Under the pieces are notes generated by a model that saw nothing but the letters and a program-made list of their open reading frames with translations, was not told the DNA's origin and searched no databases. The position numbers were made by a program, and so were the translations under genes. A stretch of 44,054 nucleotides of DNA, from positions 1 to 44,054 of the forward strand of contig JAOLYI010000004.1 in assembly GCA_028343315.1 (NCBI GenBank), in the 5' to 3' direction. Position 1 is the first letter of the stretch. Each line of letters begins with the position of its first letter. This DNA comes from Candidatus Pelagibacter sp. (GTDB lineage: Bacteria > Pseudomonadota > Alphaproteobacteria > Pelagibacterales > Pelagibacteraceae). Below, in pieces: positions 8,036 through 16,570 of this stretch.

Positions 8036-9040
8036 TTAAATTAAACCAGCAATTTGTATTGCGGTATCACACATTCTATTAGAAAACCCCCACTCGTTAT
8101 CATACCATGAAAGCACTCTACTAAACTTTCCTTTAATAACTTGTGTTTGAGTTAAATCAAATATTGAGCTGTGAGGATTATGATTAAAGTCTTTAGAGAC
8201 TAATGGGGCAGAATTTGTTGCAAGTATGCTTTTTAATGGTCCGTTTGCTGCTTTACTCATAGCTTCGTTAATACTCTCTGCTGAAACTTCTTTTTTAGGA
8301 ACAAATGTAAGATCTATTAAAGATACATTTGGAGTTGGAACTCTTATAGCTGTTCCATCTAATTTACCTTTAAGACTTGGTAAAACTAAACTCATTGCTT
8401 TAGCAGCACCTGTTGAAGTAGGTATCATTGCATCACCTGATGCTCTTGCTCTTCTTAAATCTTTATGAAGCGTGTCTAATAATTTTTGATCTCCAGTGTA
8501 ACTATGAATAGTGGTCATGTATCCATATTCAATTCCAAAAGTATTTTCTAATACCATTGCAACCGGCGCTAAACAGTTTGTAGTGCACGATCCATTAGAT
8601 ATAATGTTATGTTCTTTTTTTAAATCTTTGCTGTTTACGCCTTGTACAACTGTAAAATCAACTTCTTTTGCCGGTGCTGAAATAATAACTTTTTTTGCTC
8701 CAGCTTCTATATGTTTGCCTGCAGAATTTTTATCTAAGAAAAAACCAGTGCATTCTAAAACAACATCAGCCCCAATTTTACCCCAAGGTAATTTGGCTGG
8801 GTCTCGCTCGGCAAAAACTTTTATATTTTGGTCACCAATTTGAAACCCTTCACCTGAAGTTTTAACATCCTGTATTAAAGTTCCATGAGTACTGTCGTAT
8901 TTAATTAAATGTGCGTTAGCTTCTATTGAACCAAGATCATTAATTCCAACGACTTGAATCTTACCTTTATAGTTTTCTAGTAGAGCTCTTAGAATTAATC
9001 TTCCTATTCTTCCAAAACCATTTATACCAACTTTGATCAT
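8036..9040 (-). CDS. gap: Glyceraldehyde-3-phosphate dehydrogenase
   Basis: A 334-residue class I GAPDH that oxidises glyceraldehyde-3-phosphate to 1,3-bisphosphoglycerate. The Rossmann motif NGFGRIGR sits at residues 7-14. The catalytic cysteine is C152 in SNGSCTTNCLAP (most family members have SNASCTTN). The phosphate-binding RRARASGDAMIPT and C-terminal WYDNEWGFSNR are intact. It lies 3 bp after the DUF2160 gene of the glycerol importer on the same strand and is therefore probably the last gene of that operon, which joins glycerol uptake to lower glycolysis. Confidence 0.97.
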   Translation of the reverse strand: MIKVGINGFGRIGRLILRALLENYKGKIQVVGINDLGSIEANAHLIKYDSTHGTLIQDVKTSGEGFQIGDQNIKVFAERDPAKLPWGKIGADVVLECTGFFLDKNSAGKHIEAGAKKVIISAPAKEVDFTVVQGVNSKDLKKEHNIISNGSCTTNCLAPVAMVLENTFGIEYGYMTTIHSYTGDQKLLDTLHKDLRRARASGDAMIPTSTGAAKAMSLVLPSLKGKLDGTAIRVPTPNVSLIDLTFVPKKEVSAESINEAMSKAANGPLKSILATNSAPLVSKDFNHNPHSSIFDLTQTQVIKGKFSRVLSWYDNEWGFSNRMCDTAIQIAGLI

Positions 9041-9043
9041 ATT

Positions 9044-9400
9044 TTATACGTATTTAAATACTAATACGAAATAAGCAACACAAATAATTGTTGCTATCCA
9101 CAATAGACTGCCTACTAATCCTAACCAAGCTAAATGAATAAATGCGCTGCCAAGTAATGATACAAATAGTCTATCGCCTCTTGTAGTATCTAAACCTAAT
9201 ATACCTCTTCTAGGAGATCCGCCTGGAACTTTTTTTTCCCAGAAATACATAATTGTAATACATAGAGCTATAAAAATAAAAAAACTTGCGGTAGGCCATG
9301 TCCACGCCATCCATGTTATAAAATCAAAATCAAAAAGGCCTTTTTCTTTGGGTTGACCAACCGTAGACCAGCTAGATGCGTGTAAATTTGTAAAAATCAT
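9044..9400 (-). CDS. glpU: DUF2160 small membrane protein of the glycerol ABC importer
   Basis: A 118-residue protein with about three membrane helices (near residues 28-52, 78-98 and 99-117) and a central RRGILGLDTTRGDRLF loop. It matches the DUF2160-type proteins encoded in glycerol ABC importer operons of rhizobia, where it was named GlpU; its molecular role is unknown. Its 5' end overlaps glpQ by 4 bp and it is followed 3 bp later by gap. The identification rests on context and this loop. Confidence 0.8.
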   Translation of the reverse strand: MIFTNLHASSWSTVGQPKEKGLFDFDFITWMAWTWPTASFFIFIALCITIMYFWEKKVPGGSPRRGILGLDTTRGDRLFVSLLGSAFIHLAWLGLVGSLLWIATIICVAYFVLVFKYV

Positions 9401-10197
9401 ACTCTCCCCATTGCAAATCCTTTGGCAATATAATTTCTTACAAAATAAATAACTACTGCGCCAGGTATAATAGTTAAACTTCCAGCCGCTGCTAATAAAC
9501 CAAGTTCATAACCAGATGTACTTGAAGTCCTTGTCATTATAGCGGCAATTGGTTTTGCTATTGTAGCGGTAAGAGTTTTTGCTAATAATAATTCTACCCA
9601 AGAAAACATAAAGCAGAAAAACATCGTAATACCTATTCCAGCTGCAATTGTTGGAATAAATATTTTAAAGAAAAATTTTCCGAATGAATATCCATCTACA
9701 TAAGCAGTTTCATCTAATTCTTTAGGAACAGCAGACATAAATCCTTCTAATATCCAAACTGCAAGAGGAATGTTGAAAAGACAATGAGACAGTGCAATAG
9801 CTATATGCGTATCAAATAAATTTACTGATGAATAAAATTGAAAGAATGGTAAAGCAAAAACTGCAGGTGGAGCCATTCTGTTTGTTAAAAGCCAAAAAAA
9901 TAAATGTTTATCACCCAAAAATTTGTATCTTGAAAAAGCATAAGCCGCAGGAAGTGCTGCTGATACAGAAATTATAGTATTAAAAACTGTATATGTAATA
10001 GAATTTACATAACCCATATACCATGTGCTATCTGTAAATATTGTTTTGTAATTATCTAATGTAAAATCTTGTGGCCATAAAGAATAAATATTGATGATTT
10101 CGGTAGTTGTTTTAAATGACATGTTTAGTAACCAATAAATTGGTAGCATTAAAAAAATTATATAAATTGTTGGAGCTAACCATTTTATTTTCTTCAT
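9397..10197 (-). CDS. glpQ: Glycerol ABC importer, permease subunit
   Basis: A 266-residue MalG-type inner-membrane permease with six helices. The ATPase-contact EAA loop reads ELDETAYVDGYSFGKFFFKI, with the family's conserved Gly. It overlaps glpP and glpU by 4 bp each, so the subunits are translationally coupled. Substrate specificity is assigned from the whole locus: two ATPases, two permeases, a DUF2160 protein and an adjacent glycerol kinase, the layout known for glycerol uptake in Rhizobium leguminosarum. Confidence 0.88.
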   Translation of the reverse strand: MKKIKWLAPTIYIIFLMLPIYWLLNMSFKTTTEIINIYSLWPQDFTLDNYKTIFTDSTWYMGYVNSITYTVFNTIISVSAALPAAYAFSRYKFLGDKHLFFWLLTNRMAPPAVFALPFFQFYSSVNLFDTHIAIALSHCLFNIPLAVWILEGFMSAVPKELDETAYVDGYSFGKFFFKIFIPTIAAGIGITMFFCFMFSWVELLLAKTLTATIAKPIAAIMTRTSSTSGYELGLLAAAGSLTIIPGAVVIYFVRNYIAKGFAMGRV

Positions 10198-11060
10198 GTT
10201 CTGCCCTCATCTTTCATCATTAGGGTATAAAAAACCCAACATATTAAAAGTACAATTAAAAAATAAATAAGTGACATTGCAGCAGCAGGACCAAGATCAA
10301 ATTGACCTAAAGCCATTTTAACTAAATCTAATGATAGAAAGTTAGTTGCATTGCCAGGTCCTCCGCCAGTTAAAACGAATGGTTCTGTATAAATCATAAA
10401 GCTATCCATAAATCTTAAAAGTATAGCTAAAGTTAAAACTTTTTTCATTTTAGGTAGTTCGATATACCTAAAAATATCCCATCTACTAGCACCATCTATT
10501 TCGGCAGCTTGATAATAGGCTGGCTGTATTGAATTTAAACCTGCGTAAGATAAAAGAACTACTAAAGAAGTCCAATGCCAAACATCCATAAGAATAGTTG
10601 TAAACCACGCATCTCCACTTTGTTGTGTAAAATTATAATCAAATCCTAGTGAATTCAGAGAATTTCCAAGGAAACCTATTTCTGGTAAAGCAAATATATT
10701 CCACATAGCTCCTACAACATTCCAAGGAATTAGCAGTGGCATAGACATTAAAATCAAACAAACCGGAACACCCCAACCTTTTTTAGGCATAGTTAAAGCA
10801 ATAGCTATACCTAATGGCAGTTGTATTAATAAAATAATAAAAGTAAAAATTGCCTGTCTCCCTAAAGATGCGTGGAATCTCTCAGAATGCAAAATTTCTT
10901 TGAACCATCTAGTGCCCTCCCACGCAAAAACGTTACTTCCAAAAGTTTCTTGGAAAGAATAATTAACAACAGTCATTAATGGAACCACTGCATTAAATGC
11001 TACAAGCACAAATACAGGAATAACAAAATACCAAGCTTTTTGATTGAGTGTTTTATTCAT
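10194..11060 (-). CDS. glpP: Glycerol ABC importer, permease subunit
   Basis: A 288-residue MalF-type permease partner of the next gene. It has an N-terminal helix (WYFVIPVFVLVAFN), further membrane segments and an EAA loop, YYQAAEIDGASRWDIFRYI, with the expected Gly. The conserved periplasmic stretch FVLTGGGPGNAT is typical of sugar and polyol permeases. It starts 1 bp into the end of glpT and overlaps glpQ by 4 bp. Confidence 0.88.
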   Translation of the reverse strand: MNKTLNQKAWYFVIPVFVLVAFNAVVPLMTVVNYSFQETFGSNVFAWEGTRWFKEILHSERFHASLGRQAIFTFIILLIQLPLGIAIALTMPKKGWGVPVCLILMSMPLLIPWNVVGAMWNIFALPEIGFLGNSLNSLGFDYNFTQQSGDAWFTTILMDVWHWTSLVVLLSYAGLNSIQPAYYQAAEIDGASRWDIFRYIELPKMKKVLTLAILLRFMDSFMIYTEPFVLTGGGPGNATNFLSLDLVKMALGQFDLGPAAAMSLIYFLIVLLICWVFYTLMMKDEGRT

Positions 11061-12124
11061 TATTCAATTATCCAATTATCTCCATAAGCGTATGTATATT
11101 TTTGATCAAAAATGATATGTGCGCTCCCACTTGGTATTTGCGTAGATGAGCTAGCTAAAATTTTAATACTTCCACTACTACATTCTGTATCAATTACTTT
11201 ATGTCTACCGGTATCACTTACTCTTTTTACCTTAACAGCGATGCCTTCATTTGAAAAATTAACAAACTCTGGTCTAATTCCAACTTGAGTTTTATTAAAG
11301 TTAGATTTTTTTAGACTAGTATTAGTAGGTAAAATTTTTCCTTCAAAATTAATTTGGCCATTTTTAATTTCACAAGGAAGGATATTCATTCCCGGTGATC
11401 CAATAAAATGTCCTACGAAAGTGTGTTTTGGCTTTTCAAATAATTCTACTGGTGTGCCAGTTTGAACAATTTGACCTTCATGCATTACTACCACTTGGTC
11501 TGCAAAAGTTAAGGCTTCGATTTGATCGTGAGTAACATAAATCATAGTTCGATTAATTTTTTGGTGTAATTCTTTCAACTTTGATCTTAAAACCCATTTT
11601 AAATGAGGATCTATTACCGTTAAAGGTTCATCAAACATGATTACATTTACATCTGATCTCACTAATCCTCTTCCTAAAGAAATTTTTTGTTTTCCATCAG
11701 CTGTTAAACCTGCAGCTTTATTCTTTAAAGTTGATGTCAGCTCTAACATTTCACCGATTTCTTTAACTTTTGAGTCTATTTCTGTTTCAGAAAGACCTCT
11801 ATTTTTTAGTGGGAAAGCTAAATTATCATAAACAGTCATAGTGTCGTATATAACTGGAAACTGAAATATCTGCGCAATATCTCGCTCAACTGGGTTTAAA
11901 GATGTTACATCTTTATCGTTAAATAAAATTTCACCTTTAGTTGGTTTCAATAAACCTGAAATAATATTTAACAATGTCGTCTTTCCACAACCAGATGGAC
12001 CTAGTAATGCGTAAGCTCCCCCATCTTTCCAATCGATATTAACTCCTCTTAATGCCCAGTCTGCATCGTTATTTTGTTTTGTTAAATAGCTGTGACTTAA
12101 ATCTTTTAAAGTAATTTTAGCCAT
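11060..12124 (-). CDS. glpT: Glycerol ABC importer, ATPase with degenerate signature motif
   Basis: A 354-residue ATPase. Walker A GPSGCGKTT (residues 42-50), Walker B VIMFDEP (161-167) and the H-loop VTHD are canonical. The signature is LTADGKQ (140-146) instead of LSGGQ, so it cannot form a normal composite site with its partner's P-loop. Its partner GlpS has the reverse pattern (good signature, altered H-loop), which implies one intact and one defective ATP site in the heterodimer. A C-terminal regulatory domain is present. It overlaps glpS by 8 bp. Confidence 0.9.
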   Translation of the reverse strand: MAKITLKDLSHSYLTKQNNDADWALRGVNIDWKDGGAYALLGPSGCGKTTLLNIISGLLKPTKGEILFNDKDVTSLNPVERDIAQIFQFPVIYDTMTVYDNLAFPLKNRGLSETEIDSKVKEIGEMLELTSTLKNKAAGLTADGKQKISLGRGLVRSDVNVIMFDEPLTVIDPHLKWVLRSKLKELHQKINRTMIYVTHDQIEALTFADQVVVMHEGQIVQTGTPVELFEKPKHTFVGHFIGSPGMNILPCEIKNGQINFEGKILPTNTSLKKSNFNKTQVGIRPEFVNFSNEGIAVKVKRVSDTGRHKVIDTECSSGSIKILASSSTQIPSGSAHIIFDQKYTYAYGDNWIIE

Positions 12125-13181
12125 TATTTACCAACCTGTTATTTGTATCAAAATATAAAAACTCATCTACATTCATAAATAATTTTGTATTCTCACCAAT
12201 ATTTTTTTGTTGAATACCGTTTGATAAAGAAACCCAATTAAGTTTTCCATTAGTAAAATGAATTAAACTTTCTGAACCACTTAATTCTGAAATCAAAACT
12301 TTTCCATTAATTTCAACTGAATTTTTTCCTTCTTTATATGTGGTTATGTTATGTGGTCTTATGCCTATTTTATAATTTCCATCTTTAATTTTTACATTCG
12401 ATTTCCATTGGACATTATTACCAGTTAATTCAAACATTTCTCCACTTTTACTTATTTCAGCTATATTCATTGGAGGGTCACTAAATACTTTAGCTGAAGT
12501 CAAATTTTCAGGTTTGTTGTAAACATCTAATGTTTTTCCATACTGAATAATATTTCCTTCTAATAATGTTGCTGTATTTCCACCTATCATTAAAGCATCC
12601 AAAGGTTCTGTTGTTGCGTATACAACAATACAATCTCTATCTTCAAACAATTTAGGTAATTCTTCTCTAAGTTCCTCACGAAGTTTAAAATCTAAATTAG
12701 CTAAAGGTTCGTCTAACAATATTAGATCTGAGTCTTTTACTAACGCTCTAGCAAGAGCGGTTCTTTGTTGTTGTCCTCCTGATAATTCATCAGGTTTTTT
12801 ATTTAACATTGCTGATAATTTAAGAAGTTCAGCAACTTTTCCTACTCTTTCTTTAATCTGATCTGAACTAACACCGGTGATTTTTAAAGGTGAAGCTATG
12901 TTTTCAAAAACTGTAAAATTTGGATAATTAATAAATTGCTGATAAACCATTGAACAGTTTCTCTTTTGTACTTCTTTACCTGTAACATTTTCACCATTAA
13001 ACCAGATTTCACCTGATGTAGGTTTATCCAGTCCTGCCATAATTTGCATAAGGGTTGTTTTACCAGCTAGAGTAGATCCTAATAGTACATTGATGGTATT
13101 TTTTTCTAACTTTATATTTGTTGAATGAATATGAGTTTCAATTCCTACTTTTTTTACAACATTTTTTAATTCTAAACTCAT
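12117..13181 (-). CDS. glpS: Glycerol ABC importer, ATPase with altered H-loop
   Basis: A 354-residue ATPase with Walker A GSTLAGKTT (35-43), a normal signature LSGGQQQR (133-140) and Walker B LILLDEP. The H-loop, where almost all ABC ATPases have THD, reads YATTEPLDAL, so the switch histidine is replaced by threonine. It is the first gene after the hairpin that separates it from the binding-protein gene. With GlpT it should form a heterodimer. C-terminal TOBE-like sequence is present (KIGIRPHNI). Confidence 0.9.
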   Translation of the reverse strand: MSLELKNVVKKVGIETHIHSTNIKLEKNTINVLLGSTLAGKTTLMQIMAGLDKPTSGEIWFNGENVTGKEVQKRNCSMVYQQFINYPNFTVFENIASPLKITGVSSDQIKERVGKVAELLKLSAMLNKKPDELSGGQQQRTALARALVKDSDLILLDEPLANLDFKLREELREELPKLFEDRDCIVVYATTEPLDALMIGGNTATLLEGNIIQYGKTLDVYNKPENLTSAKVFSDPPMNIAEISKSGEMFELTGNNVQWKSNVKIKDGNYKIGIRPHNITTYKEGKNSVEINGKVLISELSGSESLIHFTNGKLNWVSLSNGIQQKNIGENTKLFMNVDEFLYFDTNNRLVNNG

Positions 13182-13205
13182 ATTTATAAATTTTGATTAA
13201 GTTTT

Positions 13206-13236
13206 AAAAAAAGGGGGCAATTAATGCCCCCTTTTT
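13206..13236 (-). terminator. Intrinsic hairpin between glpV and glpS
   Basis: A perfect 12-bp stem (13208-13219 with 13225-13236) containing a GGGGGCA/TGCCCCC core and a 5-nt loop. On the minus strand it is followed by seven consecutive T (13206-13212), the form of a Rho-independent terminator. It sits about 20 nt after the glpV stop and 27 nt before the glpS start. As the downstream transporter genes have no obvious promoter, it probably works as a partial terminator or 3' stabiliser that leaves more binding-protein message than permease message. Confidence 0.9.
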
Positions 13237-13255
13237 AAATTTAGATTAACCTAGG

Positions 13256-14986
13256 TTATTTCCAAGCGTCTTTAAATGCTACGGTCTTACCTTGTGGTTT
13301 CTCGTTAACTTTAGCTTTTGGCGAACCAGCTTTATTTAACCAATAAGAAGCTTCTCTTGGTTTATTAAGTCTAGGTCCACATCCACCGTATGCGTTACTA
13401 CCTTTGTCAGCAGCTTCCATACGAGACATAACTAAGTCCATCTCATCTGCAAGACGATCCATAGTTTGTTGTGGTGTAAATGTACCAGAGTTAACTTCTC
13501 CGATATGCTGCCACCATAATTGTGCTAGCTTCGGATAATCTGGAACGTTGATACCTGTTGGCGACCATACATTTCTGTTGTCTGATCTATAGAACTCAAT
13601 AAGTCCACCTAGTTCAGGCGCTCTCTTAGTGAAGTGTTTGTTGTTAACAGTACTTTTTCTTACGAATGTTAAACCAACATCAGCTTTTTTAAGAGATACA
13701 GTTTTTGAAACTGTAAATTGAGCGTACAACCATGCAGCTTTTCTTCTGTCAACTGGAGTAGACTTAAACATAGTCCATGATCCAACATCTTGATAACCAA
13801 GCTTCATGCCTTGTTCCCAATAAGGTCCTTTAGGTGATGGGCCCATTCTCCATAAAGGCATACCGTCTTTATCAACTACTTTATTGTTAGGATTTTTTCC
13901 TACTAAAGAAGCTGTGAAAGCAGTGTACCAGAAAATTTGCTGAGCAACATTTCCTGAAGAAAGAGATGGTAAAGACTGATAAAAGTCCATAGCTGCTGCT
14001 CCCGGAGGTGCGTAAGCTCTTAACCATTCATCCCATTTTCTGATTGCGTATACTGCGGCAGGGCCATTAGTTGCTCCACCTCTAGATACGTTAGCACCAA
14101 CTGGGTTACAAGAACCTTTTTCCATTCTAATTCCCCACTCGTCTACGGGTACTCCATTAGGTAGACCTTTACTTCCTGCACCAGCCATTGATAACCATGC
14201 ATCAGTCATTCTCCAACCTAAGTCGGGAGCTCTTTTTCCGTAGTCCATATGACCATAAATGTTAACACCATCTATTTTCTTCACATCTTCTGAAAAGAAT
14301 TTAGCGATATCTTCATAAGCAGACCAGTTAACTGGTACACCTAAATCATAACCATATTTCGCTTTAAATTGTTTTTTGATCTCAGGTCTGTCAAACCAAT
14401 CTTTTCTAAACCAATATAGGTTAGCAAATTGTTGGTCTGGTAACTGATAAAGGTTTCCATCTGGACCTGTAGTAAATTGAAGTCCGATAAAATCTTTAAG
14501 ATCTAAAGTTGGTAAAGTAACGTCTTTTCCTTCACCTTTCATCCATTCAGTTAAGTTTACAGCTTGTTGCATACGCGCGTGCGTACCAATTAAGTCTGAG
14601 TCATTAACATAAGCATCATAGATACTTACGTTTGTTTGCATTTGTGTTTGTACAGCCATAACCACATCACCTTCACCGATAATTTGGTGTTGTACTTTAA
14701 TACCTGTAATTTCTTCAAACGCTTTTGTTAGTGTCTTAGACTCGTAAACGTGAGTTGGTATACCCTCAGATACTACTTTTAAAGACATTCCTTTGAACGG
14801 CTTCGCAGCATTGTGGAACCAATTTAATTCCTTCTCTCTTTCTTTGGCAGAAAGAACAGAAAGTTTAAATTCTCCGTTAGACCATTTCTTAATTGCACCT
14901 GCATGACCGTCAGCAAATGAATTAGAAATAGATACGATTGAAAAAGAAACAGCAAAAGCTAAGATTGTTTTAAATGTTTTAAACAT
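13256..14986 (-). CDS. glpV: Glycerol ABC importer, periplasmic binding protein
   Basis: A 576-residue extracytoplasmic binding protein with a Sec signal peptide (FKTFKTILAFAVSFSIVS, probable cleavage around SFA-DG, residues 25-26). It is unusually long for a sugar-type binding protein, as known for glycerol-binding GlpV proteins. Base composition is visibly less AT-rich and codon use more uniform than in neighbours, which suggests high expression. A strong GGGAGAAA ribosome binding site precedes the ATG, and a hairpin follows the stop. It lies between glpK and the ATPase genes. Confidence 0.9.
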   Translation of the reverse strand: MFKTFKTILAFAVSFSIVSISNSFADGHAGAIKKWSNGEFKLSVLSAKEREKELNWFHNAAKPFKGMSLKVVSEGIPTHVYESKTLTKAFEEITGIKVQHQIIGEGDVVMAVQTQMQTNVSIYDAYVNDSDLIGTHARMQQAVNLTEWMKGEGKDVTLPTLDLKDFIGLQFTTGPDGNLYQLPDQQFANLYWFRKDWFDRPEIKKQFKAKYGYDLGVPVNWSAYEDIAKFFSEDVKKIDGVNIYGHMDYGKRAPDLGWRMTDAWLSMAGAGSKGLPNGVPVDEWGIRMEKGSCNPVGANVSRGGATNGPAAVYAIRKWDEWLRAYAPPGAAAMDFYQSLPSLSSGNVAQQIFWYTAFTASLVGKNPNNKVVDKDGMPLWRMGPSPKGPYWEQGMKLGYQDVGSWTMFKSTPVDRRKAAWLYAQFTVSKTVSLKKADVGLTFVRKSTVNNKHFTKRAPELGGLIEFYRSDNRNVWSPTGINVPDYPKLAQLWWQHIGEVNSGTFTPQQTMDRLADEMDLVMSRMEAADKGSNAYGGCGPRLNKPREASYWLNKAGSPKAKVNEKPQGKTVAFKDAWK

Positions 14987-15017
14987 TATTTCTCCCTATT
15001 GTTGTTTTTACTTATTA

Positions 15018-15023
15018 ATTATA
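15018..15023 (-). promoter_or_regulatory. Candidate -10 element for glpV
   Basis: A consensus TATAAT is read on the minus strand in the 102-bp gap between glpK and glpV, which would give a leader of about 25 nt. No convincing -35 lies 16-18 bp upstream. The gap also holds a T8 run (minus strand) that could act as a weak terminator for glpK. A separate promoter would explain stronger glpV expression. Confidence 0.4.
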
Positions 15024-15088
15024 TTGAAACAAAAAAAACCTATAGTGTACAGTTTTTTAATGACCTTTTAACACAACCGCTAGGTGTA

Positions 15089-16570
15089 TTAATTTATCAA
15101 AGTTCTTTTAATTGCTTTAGACCACCCCTTAAGCAATTTTATTCTGCTGTTATTTTTCATTATAGGAGAAAATTTTTTATCCAACGCCCAATTTTTAGAA
15201 ATATCTTTTAAAGATTTATAAACTCCTATTTGAAGTCCTGCCATAAAAGCAGCGCCTAACGCAGTGGTTTCTTGAACCTTGGGTCTAAGGACGCCTACAT
15301 TAACTACATCAGATAAAAACTGTGAAAACCAATTATTCATTACCATCCCCCCATCAACTTTAACTAATCTTGGTCTCAAACCATCGTGTTTCATTGCTTC
15401 AAATAAATCATAAGTTTGATAAGCAACAGATTCAACTGTTGCTCTTATTATTTCTTTTGGTCCAGTGTCTCTAGTTAAACCACTTAAAACTCCTCTCGAA
15501 TTAGAATCCCAATAAGGTGCACCCAGACCTGTAAAGGCTGGAACCAAGTAAACATCACTATTATTTTTTAATGATTTAATTATTTTTTCAGTTTCTGGAG
15601 CTTTTTTAAAAAATTTCATTCTATCTCTTAACCACTGAATACCTGCTCCTGCTATAAAAATAGATCCTTCCATTGCATAGGTTGTTTTACCCTTAATTCT
15701 ATAAGCAATTGTAGTTAATAATCTATTTTTTGAATAAATTATTTTATTACCAGTATTTAAAAGCACGAAAGCTCCTGTCCCATATGTGCTTTTTAAAGAA
15801 CCAGGCTCAAAACAACACTGCCCTATTGTGGCAGATTGCTGGTCACCTACTACTCCACTAATTGAAATCGATTTTCCTGTTATAGAAGAATGCGTTGATC
15901 CATAATCATCAGCACAATCTTTTACTTCTGGAAGAATATGTTTTTTAATTTTAAGTAAATTTAAAATTTTGTCATCCCATTTATTAGATGAAATATTATA
16001 GATCATTGTACGACTAGCATTTGTTGCATCAGTCGCATGAACTTTGCCTTTAGTAAATCTCCAGATCAAAAAACTATCAATTGTTCCAAATAATAACTGT
16101 TTTTTATTCATTAGTAATTTTGCTTTAGGGACATTATCTAAGATCCATTTAATTTTCATTCCAGAGAAATAAGAGTCAATTAAAAGACCAGTTCTATTAA
16201 AAATTAAAGTTTCTTTATTTTGTTTTCTTAATTTTTCACAATATTCTTCTTGTCTTCTGTCTTGCCAAACAATTGCGTTATAAACTGGTTTACCTGTTTT
16301 TTTATCCCAAAGAACAGTTGTCTCTCTTTGATTTGTAATACCAATCGTTAATACTTTTCCTTTTATACGTTTAGCTTTTTGGATTACGTCTTTTAAAACC
16401 TTTTTTGTTGTATTCCATATTTCTTCTGGGTTGTGCTCTACCCATCCACTATTAGGAAAAAATTGCGTGAATTCTTTTTGAGAGGAAAAAACAGGTTTGC
16501 CTTTCAAATCGAAAAGTATAGCTCTACTTGATGTAGTTCCTTGATCGATCGAGATTATAAATTTTTTCAT
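15089..16570 (-). CDS. glpK: Glycerol kinase
   Basis: A 493-residue FGGY-family kinase that phosphorylates glycerol to sn-glycerol-3-phosphate. The N-terminal DQGTTSSRAILFD phosphate loop, WVEHNPEEIW, GITNQRETT with AIVWQDRR, and the later LVPAFTGLGAPYW and KVDGGMVMNNW segments match glycerol kinases at normal length. Its ATG overlaps the gpsA stop by 4 bp, so the two are coupled. Located directly before the binding protein, it traps imported glycerol. Confidence 0.96.
   Translation of the reverse strand: MKKFIISIDQGTTSSRAILFDLKGKPVFSSQKEFTQFFPNSGWVEHNPEEIWNTTKKVLKDVIQKAKRIKGKVLTIGITNQRETTVLWDKKTGKPVYNAIVWQDRRQEEYCEKLRKQNKETLIFNRTGLLIDSYFSGMKIKWILDNVPKAKLLMNKKQLLFGTIDSFLIWRFTKGKVHATDATNASRTMIYNISSNKWDDKILNLLKIKKHILPEVKDCADDYGSTHSSITGKSISISGVVGDQQSATIGQCCFEPGSLKSTYGTGAFVLLNTGNKIIYSKNRLLTTIAYRIKGKTTYAMEGSIFIAGAGIQWLRDRMKFFKKAPETEKIIKSLKNNSDVYLVPAFTGLGAPYWDSNSRGVLSGLTRDTGPKEIIRATVESVAYQTYDLFEAMKHDGLRPRLVKVDGGMVMNNWFSQFLSDVVNVGVLRPKVQETTALGAAFMAGLQIGVYKSLKDISKNWALDKKFSPIMKNNSRIKLLKGWSKAIKRTLIN

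Noticed and set aside
15018..15060. A6-T8 pairing in the glpK-glpV gap as a terminator
   Set aside because: The stem would be almost only A-T pairs with a long loop, too weak to list as a terminator.
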